13,536 nucleotides of DNA. Origin: DALYJJ01 sp031969915. Its GTDB lineage: Bacteria; Acidobacteriota; Terriglobia; Bryobacterales; Bryobacteraceae. The DNA is taken from the NCBI GenBank assembly GCA_031969915.1, contig DALYJJ010000154.1, forward strand, positions 1-13,536, written 5' to 3'. The notes under the pieces are model-generated. The model made no database searches. It saw only the letters and a program-made list of their open reading frames with translations, and was not told the DNA's origin. The translations under genes and the position numbers were made by a program. Positions 7,348-13,536 of this stretch are shown piece by piece; position 1 is the first letter of the stretch; each line of letters starts with the position of its first letter.

Positions 7348-7359
7348 AGGAGCGCGGCG
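7337..7359. terminator. GC-rich hairpin across the end of the membrane protein gene
   Basis: CGCCGCGC (7337-7344) and GCGCGGCG (7352-7359) form an 8-bp perfect stem with a 7-base loop that contains the TGA stop. There is no T-run after it, so it is a weak terminator candidate. It may instead limit read-through or protect the mRNA between the trio and the FAD/sulfatase pair. Confidence 0.3.
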
Positions 7360-7400
7360 CGTGATACCTTCGGAGTCGGCACTCGCCTTGGAGGCGACTC

Positions 7401-9371
7401 ATGCGACGACGCGATCTCTTCCTCAACTTCGGCGGTTATTCCATGGTGGTGTTGGCCAACCAGATTCCTCCCGCCGCAACCACCGCAACCTCGACGGACC
7501 TCAAGCGCTTCGACGCCATCGCGCCGCCCGATGGTTCGCGCGCACGCCGCCGCTCCGCCGGGCCGGAGCCCAACATGACTCTGGTCGACCTTTCCACCGA
7601 CGTGCTGATCGCCGGCGGAGGCGTGTCCGGCGTGTGCGCGGCGCTGGCCGCGGCGCGCAACGGCGCCAAGGTCGTTCTGCTGCAAGACCGCTCGCGGCTG
7701 GGCGGCAACTCCTCGAGCGAAGTGAAGATGCACATCGTCGGAGCCAACAGTCACAAGGGCCGGCCCGGGTGGCGCGAGGGCGGCATCATCGAAGAACTGA
7801 AACTCGACGACGCGGCCAACAACCCGCAGCGCTGCTGGGAAATGTGGGACTTGCTGCTCTACGACAAAGTGATCAGCGAGCCCAATGTCACGCTGCTGCT
7901 CGAAACCACCCTCTACTCCGCCGAGGTCAGGCAGGGCCGCATCCAGCGCGTGATGGCGCGATGCGATAAGAGCGAGCATCTCTACCGCATCGCGGCGCAC
8001 ATCTACATGGATTGCACCGGCGATTCCCGGCTGGGCCTGGAAGCGGGAGCCGAATTCCGCACCGGACGCGAGACCCGGACCGAGTTCAATGAGTCGCTCG
8101 CGCCGGAGAAGGCCGATGAAGAAACGCTCGGATCGAGCATCCTCTTCACCAGCCGGCTTCACCGGAAGGCGATGCCCTACACACCGCCCAAATGGGCTCG
8201 GAAGGTCACCAAGGATCATCTGCGCTTCCGCAAGGTGGGCCCGGAGAACTGGGAGTACGGCTACTGGTGGATCGAGTGGGGCGGCGACAAGGACATCATT
8301 CGCGACAACGAGCGTGTCCGGTTCGAACTGCTCTCGATCGTCACCGGGGTGTGGGACTACATCAAGAACAGCGGCGAGTATCCGGACAGCAAGAACTGGG
8401 CGCTCGATTGGGTGGGCATGATGCCCGGCAAGCGTGGAAGCCGCCGCATGGTCGGCGATGTGCTGGTGACGCAGAGCGACCTGATGCGCGGCACATGGGA
8501 CGACGCGGTGGCCATGGGCGGCTGGCCTATGGACGATCACCCGCCGGGCGGCTTCGATCGTCCGGATCTGCCGCCGAACACGGTGCTGCGGACGCCCGAG
8601 CCTTTCGATCTCCCCCTGCGGGCTCTCTATAGCCGCAACATCGCGAACCTGATGATGGCCGGCCGCAACATCAGTGCGACACACGCCGCCTTCACCTCCA
8701 CGCGCGTGATGGCCACCTGCGCCGCGGTGGGGCAAGCGGCCGGAACCGCGGCCTGCCTATGCGTCGCTCAGAAGATCCTGCCGCGTCAGCTTGCCGAGGA
8801 TAAGAAGCTGGTCAGCGGGCTGCAGCAGAGGTTGCTGCGCCAGGATCAGTCGACGCGGTGGCTGCGCAATCAGGATCCGCTCGATCACGCGCGCACGGCA
8901 GCCATCACGGCCTCCGCCGAGACCGCGCCGGCCAAGCTGATCATCGACGGCATCGACCGCGATTACCCGGCGAACAAGGCCACGGGAGCGCCCGCCGAAA
9001 CGCATCGCTGGACTGCGCCGATGACCGCCGAAGGAGCCTGGCTCGATCTGAGCTGGCCGGAACCTCGCAAACTGAGCGAGGTGGTGCTGAAGTTCGACAG
9101 CGGCTTCCAGCGCGAGTTGACGCTCTCTTCCTCCGACAGCATCACACGCGGCATCCTGCGCGAACCGCAGCCGGAGACGGTGCGCGAGTACGCGATCGTG
9201 GTAACCGCGCCCAACGGCGAACGCCGGGTGGTCGCCGAGATCGCCGGCAACCACCAACGGCTGAACCGGGTCACGTTTTCTCCGGTGGAGGCGAAATCGG
9301 TTCGCCTGCACGTGAAGAAGACCAACGGCGAGCCCGATGCGCGTGTTTTCGAAATACGCTGTTACAGTTGA
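7401..9371 (+). CDS. FAD-dependent oxidoreductase with C-terminal discoidin-like domain
   Basis: 656 residues, resembling the FAD_oxidored family (PF12831). Residues 1-20 (MRRRDLFLNFGGYSMVVLAN) look like a Tat-type signal, fitting export of a folded flavoprotein. The dinucleotide-binding fold begins at about 66 with GGGVSG (72-77), an acidic residue ending the second strand (D96) and RLGGNSS (99-105). The closing FAD-contact segment is at about 413-450 (NLMMAGRNIS and VGQAAGTAA). Residues about 500-656 form a separate beta-rich module resembling an F5/8 type C (discoidin) sugar-binding domain, ending in RVFEIRCYS. GGAGG six bases before ATG 7401 supports this start. The sulfatase follows 14 bp later, so a sugar or sugar-derived substrate is a sensible inference; the actual reaction is unknown. 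Confidence 0.88.
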   Translation: MRRRDLFLNFGGYSMVVLANQIPPAATTATSTDLKRFDAIAPPDGSRARRRSAGPEPNMTLVDLSTDVLIAGGGVSGVCAALAAARNGAKVVLLQDRSRLGGNSSSEVKMHIVGANSHKGRPGWREGGIIEELKLDDAANNPQRCWEMWDLLLYDKVISEPNVTLLLETTLYSAEVRQGRIQRVMARCDKSEHLYRIAAHIYMDCTGDSRLGLEAGAEFRTGRETRTEFNESLAPEKADEETLGSSILFTSRLHRKAMPYTPPKWARKVTKDHLRFRKVGPENWEYGYWWIEWGGDKDIIRDNERVRFELLSIVTGVWDYIKNSGEYPDSKNWALDWVGMMPGKRGSRRMVGDVLVTQSDLMRGTWDDAVAMGGWPMDDHPPGGFDRPDLPPNTVLRTPEPFDLPLRALYSRNIANLMMAGRNISATHAAFTSTRVMATCAAVGQAAGTAACLCVAQKILPRQLAEDKKLVSGLQQRLLRQDQSTRWLRNQDPLDHARTAAITASAETAPAKLIIDGIDRDYPANKATGAPAETHRWTAPMTAEGAWLDLSWPEPRKLSEVVLKFDSGFQRELTLSSSDSITRGILREPQPETVREYAIVVTAPNGERRVVAEIAGNHQRLNRVTFSPVEAKSVRLHVKKTNGEPDARVFEIRCYS

Positions 9372-9385
9372 GCACCGCCCCCGCC

Positions 9386-10813
9386 ATGCACCGCCGCGCG
9401 TTTCTCTCCACCCTCGCCGCCGCGCCGCTGGCCGCGAGGGCGGAGACCCGGCCGAACATCGTCTTCATCCTCCTCGACGATCTGGGCTGGCGCGACTTCA
9501 ACGTGTACGGCGGGGCGCACCACGAAACGCCCGAGGTGGATCGCCTGGCGCGCGAAGGAGCACGTTTCACCAACGCCTATGCCGCCTGCCCGGTCTGCTC
9601 GCCCACGCGCGCGAGCATCCTCACAGGCAAGTACCCGGCGCGCCTGCAGCTCACCGATTGGATTCCGGGGCGGAAACAATGGCCGGCGGCGAAGCTGAGT
9701 GTCCCCTCGTTCGAGCAGCAGCTTCCCCTGCGGGAGACGACCATCGCGGAGGCGCTGAAGGCCGCCGGCTATCGCACGGGATCGATCGGCAAATGGCATC
9801 TCGGCGGCAAGGGCTTCCTTCCCGAGCAGCAGGGCTTCGACGTGAACGTAGGCGGCGACGCGCGAGGCGGTATCGGCAGCTTCTTCGGGCCTTTCCCGAT
9901 GCCCGGCCTCGAAACGACGACCAAGGACGACTACATCACCGATGCGCTCACCGCCGCGGCGGAGCGTTTCATCGAAGAGTCCGCGGCCGCGCGGCAGCCC
10001 TTCTTCCTTTACCTGCCGCATTACACCGTCCACCTGCCGCTCAGCGTGCCCGAGCCGATCGCCGCCAGGTACCGCGCGAAGTTCGGAGACCGCCCCTTCC
10101 CGGTGGCCGAGTACGCGGCGATGGTCGAGACCTTCGACCGTTCCCTGGGGCGCATCCGCGCCAAATTGGACGCGCTCGGCCTCGCGCGAAACACGATCCT
10201 TTTCGTCACCTCCGACAACGGCGGACTGCGGTACGAAGGGTCCGGTAAGCGGTTGATCACCGACAACTCGCCGCTGCGCGCGGGCAAGGGCCACTGCTAC
10301 GAAGGGGGCATACGCGATCCGTTGATCGTGCATTGGCCGGGCGTGACCAGGCCCGGCGCGGTGTACGACGCGCCGGTGATCAGCCCCGATTTCTTCCCGA
10401 CCATCCTCGACATGGCGGGCGCGGCGCCCGCGCGTGGTCTCGACGGCATGAGCCTCGCGCCACTCCTGCGCACCGGACGGCCGCCGAAGCGCGAAGCCGT
10501 CTATTGGCACTACCCGCACTACAGCAATCAGGGCGGCGTCCCCAGCGGCGCGGTTCGCAAGGGCGATTGGAAATTGATCGAATTCTACGAAGACGGCCGC
10601 GTCGAGCTCTACAACCTGCGAACCGACGTGAGCGAGCGCAGGAACCTGGCCAACGCCGAGTCGCGTCGCGCGGCGGAACTCCTGGGCCTGCTCCGAAGGT
10701 GGCGCGCCGAAGTTAACGCGACGATGCCCACGTCCAATCCGAACTACGATCCGTCGGCGGCGAACCAAGGGCTCACCGGCGCGGAAGCGCCCACACCGCC
10801 CGCCGCGCGGTGA
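9386..10813 (+). CDS. Exported type I sulfatase (arylsulfatase family, S1)
   Basis: 475 residues, normal for S1 sulfatases. The frame is open further upstream, but ATG 9386 gives a signal peptide (MHRRAFLSTLAAAPLAARA, with a twin Arg and an A-R-A cut site), so I chose it; the ribosome binding site is weak, suggesting coupling to the preceding gene. Catalytic features are intact: metal-binding D31 and D32, the C71-S-P-T-R75 motif whose Cys becomes formylglycine, K136 and H138 in GKWHLG, H212/H216, D277-N278 in SDNGG, and K301 in LRAGKG. It hydrolyses sulfate esters in the periplasm or outside; the substrate is not evident. The Cys-type motif needs a formylglycine-generating enzyme, which is not in this window. 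The 14-bp spacing to the FAD oxidoreductase implies one transcript. Confidence 0.95.
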   Translation: MHRRAFLSTLAAAPLAARAETRPNIVFILLDDLGWRDFNVYGGAHHETPEVDRLAREGARFTNAYAACPVCSPTRASILTGKYPARLQLTDWIPGRKQWPAAKLSVPSFEQQLPLRETTIAEALKAAGYRTGSIGKWHLGGKGFLPEQQGFDVNVGGDARGGIGSFFGPFPMPGLETTTKDDYITDALTAAAERFIEESAAARQPFFLYLPHYTVHLPLSVPEPIAARYRAKFGDRPFPVAEYAAMVETFDRSLGRIRAKLDALGLARNTILFVTSDNGGLRYEGSGKRLITDNSPLRAGKGHCYEGGIRDPLIVHWPGVTRPGAVYDAPVISPDFFPTILDMAGAAPARGLDGMSLAPLLRTGRPPKREAVYWHYPHYSNQGGVPSGAVRKGDWKLIEFYEDGRVELYNLRTDVSERRNLANAESRRAAELLGLLRRWRAEVNATMPTSNPNYDPSAANQGLTGAEAPTPPAAR

Positions 10814-10835
10814 CCGGACGCCGGGCAGCCCGGTC
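10812..10835. terminator. Candidate bidirectional terminator hairpin between convergent genes
   Basis: The 27-bp gap between the convergent sulfatase and phosphoesterase stops holds two competing stems: CCGGG/CCCGG with a 3-base loop (10821-10833), and GACCGG/CCGGTC (10812-10817 with 10830-10835). No T-run follows on either strand, so termination is plausible from position only. Confidence 0.3.
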
Positions 10836-10840
10836 TCGGC

Positions 10841-12049
10841 TTATCGCCGGAAATGGAACCGCCGCACCGGCAGCGGCATCTCGGAATCCGCACCTTTCAC
10901 ACTTTTCCAGACAATCTCGTTCAACGCGAACATGGGGGTCCGGTCGTACTCGGAGAAGTCCATGCGCAGGCTTTCCTGCGCTCCCCAGGCGCGCTCTGAA
11001 TTCAGCGCGTTGATGTCGATCTGGGGCTTGGCGTGGTCGTAGGGCGTGAGGTCGGCTTTCGCCGCGAAGCTCGCGTACATCGGCGTGGCCGCGGCGTCGT
11101 ACTGGGTCATCGGAGGCAGGCCGAGCAGAAGCTCCATGGTGCGTAGCATCGACGACGTCGTGTAGAGGGTTGAGTCGAGCGCGTTGCGCTTGGTGTAGGG
11201 GCTGATCACCAGTCCCACCGTGCGCCGCGCGTCCACGTGATCCGGGCCGTCCTGGGCGTCGTCCTCGATCACGAAGATGGCGGTCTCTTTCCAATACTTG
11301 GAATGGGTCACGCGGTCGACGATCATGCCCAGCGCGTAGTCGTTCGAGGCCACCGCCGCGGCCGGCGTCGGCAGCCCGGGCCGCGTCCCCACGGTGTGAT
11401 CCTCGCCGAGGCTCATGACCATGAAATTCGGGAGCCGCTTCTCGGCCTCCGGCGAGTCGTAGTGCTTCTCGTACTCGTCGAACTCCTCGATGAACACGCG
11501 TGCATTATCGGTGTCCCTCATGCCTGGCATCTTGAAGCGCGGGCTCACGTGGCCCACCAGCCCGGCCACGCCGGAGGCGGCGTCCATGTACTGGCGCGAC
11601 CCGTCGCTCACGCGTTGTGCGTACTCGCCGTAGCTTCGCCAGGTGAGGCCCTTGCGCGCGGCCAGGTCCCACATGTGGCCCGAACTCGGGACGTACGCCG
11701 GTGTCGGCGAGGCCTGCGAGATCCCGCCGTAGTTGGGCGGCCAGAGCTTCTCGTTGAAGTCCGTGGCGTACGCCGAGTTGGACCACGAGTGCCCGTCGAC
11801 GCTCACCTCTCCGTCGCAGTACAGGTTGTCGAGCAGTACAAATTCCCGAGCGATCTTGTGGTGATTGGGGGTCACCTTTTCGCCGAAGATGGTGAGGCGC
11901 GGATCGCCGTTACCCTTGGGCATGTCGCCGAACACCTGGTCGTAGGTCCGGTTCTCCTTGATGATGTAGAGCACGTGCTTGATGGGCGAGCCGGCGCCCA
12001 CCTGCGAAGGGAGCATCGTTTCGGCGGGTGCCGCGGGCCAGCAGTTCAT
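10841..12049 (-). CDS. Phosphoesterase domain, C-terminal part of a frameshifted propeller/phosphatase gene
   Basis: This 402-residue frame carries a PF04185-type phosphoesterase (acid or alkaline phosphatase-like superfamily): ENRTYDQVFGD (32-42), a His in DGHSWSN (85-91), GEDH (215-218) and the metal-site segment EDDAQDGPDHVDARR (262-276, with D270, H271 and D273). The ATG at 12049 is unlikely to be a natural start: the first 15 or so residues (MNCWPAAPAETM...) are out-of-frame translation of the upstream part, and real similarity begins near SPIKHVLYIIKENRTYD. The natural protein would begin at 13259 with a YVTN propeller and cross frames at about 12010. As it stands, this part lacks a signal peptide and would be made only through a frameshift or re-initiation. 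Confidence 0.85.
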   Translation of the reverse strand: MNCWPAAPAETMLPSQVGAGSPIKHVLYIIKENRTYDQVFGDMPKGNGDPRLTIFGEKVTPNHHKIAREFVLLDNLYCDGEVSVDGHSWSNSAYATDFNEKLWPPNYGGISQASPTPAYVPSSGHMWDLAARKGLTWRSYGEYAQRVSDGSRQYMDAASGVAGLVGHVSPRFKMPGMRDTDNARVFIEEFDEYEKHYDSPEAEKRLPNFMVMSLGEDHTVGTRPGLPTPAAAVASNDYALGMIVDRVTHSKYWKETAIFVIEDDAQDGPDHVDARRTVGLVISPYTKRNALDSTLYTTSSMLRTMELLLGLPPMTQYDAAATPMYASFAAKADLTPYDHAKPQIDINALNSERAWGAQESLRMDFSEYDRTPMFALNEIVWKSVKGADSEMPLPVRRFHFRR

Positions 12050-13259
12050 CGCGGTAGGGCGAGTTCGCCATCGCCTGCCGCGTCCAGTCCTTGAGGTCGC
12101 TCTTCAACCCGGTGAGCGGAATCACGCTCACGCTGCCGCGCTGCAGGCTCTTCACGCTGCCCCGGCCCTCGCCGTTCGCGTCGGCCGCCAGCGGGCTGTT
12201 CGGCCCGCGCACGTTCGCGTATCCGCCGAGCCCCTTCGACGTGCCGACGTAAAGGGACTTTCCGTCCGCGCTCACGCTCACCGCCGACGGATACCAGCCC
12301 GTCGGGATGAAGCCCATCACGTTGGATTCTTCGCGCTCGCCCACGTGAACGACGCCGATGTTGTTGTTGTCGGCATTGGCCACGAACAGGAACTTGCCGG
12401 CCGGATCGAGGGCCAGCGAGTTCGGCGTCGAACCGACGGGAGCGCGCCGGTACATGGCGGTGTTGATCACCTCGATCGCCCGCAGTTGCTTCGTGTCGAT
12501 CACATAGATCGAATTCTCGTTCGAGCAGGCGACGAACAGCCGGTTCTCCGGGCCGAGCACCATGTCGTTCGGGTTGTTTCCGACGGCGATGGTCGCGATC
12601 ACCCGGTGCGATCCAAGATCGACCACGCTCACCGACTTGCTCGCCCAGTTGGAGACGAACATCCGGCTCGCCGAAGCGTCGATCACCAGCGCATAGGGAG
12701 CGATCTCGACCTGGATCTCCGCCAGCCGCTCACCGGAGCGGGTGTCGAAGGCGACCACTTCTCCGGGCGTCATGCGGGCCGTCCGGCGGTTCGCCGCGTA
12801 GAGGATCGGCTTCGCGGGATGATGCGCCAGGCCCGACCAGTAGATCTCGTTCAACGGCAGGCGGTGCGCCAGTTCAACCACCGGCTTCTCCGTCAGCCTC
12901 CCTGCCTGGTAGCCGTACCCGTAGACCGGCGCGGCAGTGGGATTGCGCCGCGAGTTGCCGTTGCCGCCGGCGACGAACAGCCGCGAGCCGTCCGGAGCCC
13001 ACGCCATGCCGTACCACGCCGACTTCTGCGCGATGCGCTGCACGGGCTCCCAGGTGACCGGGTCGAGCACCACCAGGCCATGCGGGCTGAAGCCGGCGTG
13101 CACGCCGATCACCGCCTTGCGATCGGGCGCCGGTTGAACGTTCAAAACGTAGTCGGGAGTGACTACGTGCTTCCCCGCGGGCGAGAGCCTCCACCCGTTG
13201 GGCAATTCCTGCGCGGTCAGCGCGCAGGCGAGAATCGAAAACAGTGCAGTGAATCGCAT
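11910..13259 (-). CDS. YVTN beta-propeller, N-terminal part of the same frameshifted gene
   Basis: The frame starts at ATG 13259 (an in-frame TTG lies at 13265), giving an N-terminal signal peptide MRFTALFSILACALTAQ. A seven-bladed-type propeller follows, with repeats such as G-x-x-PNDMVLGPENRLFVACSNENSIYVIDT, GSTPNSLALDPAGKFLFVANADNNN and GWYPSAVSVSADGKSLYVGTSKG. Real similarity ends near residue 405 (YRDELLA...NDAP). The last 30 or so residues are shadow translation of the phosphoesterase frame (KHVLYIIKENRTYD read out of frame). In acidobacterial relatives the propeller and phosphatase are usually one polypeptide, often called bifunctional YncE/alkaline phosphatase. It follows the TonB-dependent receptor by about 29 bp and probably shares its transcript. 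Confidence 0.85.
   Translation of the reverse strand: MRFTALFSILACALTAQELPNGWRLSPAGKHVVTPDYVLNVQPAPDRKAVIGVHAGFSPHGLVVLDPVTWEPVQRIAQKSAWYGMAWAPDGSRLFVAGGNGNSRRNPTAAPVYGYGYQAGRLTEKPVVELAHRLPLNEIYWSGLAHHPAKPILYAANRRTARMTPGEVVAFDTRSGERLAEIQVEIAPYALVIDASASRMFVSNWASKSVSVVDLGSHRVIATIAVGNNPNDMVLGPENRLFVACSNENSIYVIDTKQLRAIEVINTAMYRRAPVGSTPNSLALDPAGKFLFVANADNNNIGVVHVGEREESNVMGFIPTGWYPSAVSVSADGKSLYVGTSKGLGGYANVRGPNSPLAADANGEGRGSVKSLQRGSVSVIPLTGLKSDLKDWTRQAMANSPYRDELLARGTRRNDAPFAGGRRLAHQARALHHQGEPDLRPGVRRHAQG
12009..12011 (-). other. Likely +1 frameshift site joining propeller and phosphoesterase
   Basis: Read leftward, the propeller frame is GAT GCT CCC TTC GCA and the phosphoesterase frame is CCT TCG CAG GTG GGC. 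Removing one C gives an uninterrupted N-D-A-P-S-Q-V-G join and a single frame of 806 codons including the stop (13259 to 10841 is 3n+1). A two-base loss here is the alternative. Sequencing error, true mutation and programmed +1 slippage at CCC-T cannot be told apart from this read. Confidence 0.75.
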
Positions 13260-13277
13260 GGACAAAGCCCCATCCTG

Positions 13278-13289
13278 AAGACCGGTCTT
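13278..13289. repeat. 12-bp perfect palindrome between receptor and propeller genes
   Basis: AAGACCGGTCTT is a perfect dyad with no loop, touching the receptor stop codon. It could be a binding site for a dimeric regulator, or chance; there is no T-run, so it is a poor terminator. Confidence 0.25.
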
Positions 13290-13536
13290 TAGAAGAGAAC
13301 CTTCAAACCGAACTGAACCTGGCGCGGCGTATTCGATTGCGAGGTCACCGTGCCGAACGCCGCGCCGCCGTTCACGTTCGTGTTCGGGCCGCCGAAGCGC
13401 ACGCGGTTGAGGCCGTTGAAGGCCTCCGCGCGGAACTGCATGCGGACCCGTTCGGTGAGCGCGAAGACCTTGAACAGCGAGAGGTCCCAGTTGTTCACAT
13501 GGTGATTGACGATGTCCGGGACGCGCACACCCAGGT
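13289..13536 (-). CDS. TonB-dependent receptor, Oar-like, C-terminal end (cut by window edge)
   Basis: About 81 C-terminal codons of a larger gene that enters from beyond the right edge; the GTG at 13528 is internal, since the frame stays open to the edge. The residues NWDLSLFKVFALTERVRMQF, the segment RAEAFNGLNRVRFGGPN, and the ending TPRQVQFGLKVLF match the last barrel strands of the carboxypeptidase-regulatory-domain/Oar-like receptors that are abundant in Acidobacteriota. The terminal Phe is the outer-membrane assembly signal. It probably imports or binds an oligosaccharide or other large substrate. The propeller/phosphoesterase gene follows on the same strand. Confidence 0.9.
   Translation of the reverse strand, partial: LGVRVPDIVNHHVNNWDLSLFKVFALTERVRMQFRAEAFNGLNRVRFGGPNTNVNGGAAFGTVTSQSNTPRQVQFGLKVLF

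Noticed and set aside
7167..8735. Minus-strand open frame of 522 codons
   Set aside because: Antisense to the FAD oxidoreductase; His/Arg/Val-rich composition and no domain.
9362..10768. Minus-strand open frame of 468 codons
   Set aside because: Antisense to a sulfatase with all catalytic motifs; no recognisable protein.
12030..12049. ATG at 12049 as a natural start of an independent phosphoesterase gene
   Set aside because: Residues just after it are an out-of-frame reading of the propeller's C-terminal segment; no signal peptide, although the family is exported.
11979..13292. Plus-strand open frame of 437 codons
   Set aside because: Antisense to the YVTN propeller; Arg/His-rich shadow typical of high-GC DNA.
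1..13536. tRNA, rRNA, CRISPR array, insertion sequence or phage integration site
   Set aside because: No cloverleaf, spaced direct repeats, transposase or terminal inverted repeats found; gaps between genes are all under 140 bp.

Overview
High-GC bacterial DNA, entirely protein-coding apart from short gaps, with no RNA gene, IS element, CRISPR array or phage gene that I can see. The mix of genes points to Acidobacteriota, probably a Solibacter/Bryobacter-type lineage: an ECF sigma factor overlapping a membrane Ser/Thr kinase with TPRs, an Oar-like TonB-dependent receptor, a YVTN-propeller/phosphoesterase protein, and a secreted sulfatase with an FAD oxidoreductase. This assignment is inferred from protein style and was not tested by a search.

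Left block, minus strand (1-4361): sigma factor -> Ser/Thr kinase with TPRs -> unknown 120-residue protein -> tyrosinase-like protein cut by the window edge. The joints are a 44-bp overlap, a 2-bp gap and a 4-bp GTGA overlap, so this looks like one translationally coupled unit. The terminal gene was recovered from the minus strand by hand. It keeps much of both tyrosinase copper-site signatures but lacks a His at one expected CuA position.

Centre-left block, plus strand (4498-7347), divergent from the sigma factor across about 136 bp: an unrecognised soluble protein of 153 residues, an exported protein with a beta-barrel-like C-terminus, and a polytopic membrane protein with an IPT/TIG-like N-terminus and an internal ungapped duplication of a two-helix membrane unit. 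The three are tightly packed (10-bp gap, then an ATGA overlap). They look like a small cell-envelope system that I cannot match to anything named.

Centre-right block, plus strand (7401-10813): an FAD-dependent oxidoreductase with a discoidin-like C-terminal domain, followed 14 bp later by an exported type I sulfatase with an intact C-x-P-x-R formylglycine motif. Together they suggest breakdown of a sulfated glycan or another sulfate ester.

Right block, minus strand (10841-13536): the C-terminal end of an Oar-like TonB-dependent receptor, then a YVTN beta-propeller and a phosphoesterase domain in two different frames. These are almost certainly one gene of about 805 codons broken by a single +1 frameshift at a CCC-T site near 12009-12011. 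The strongest leads for something new are the tyrosinase-like gene under sigma/kinase control and the 4498-7347 envelope trio.
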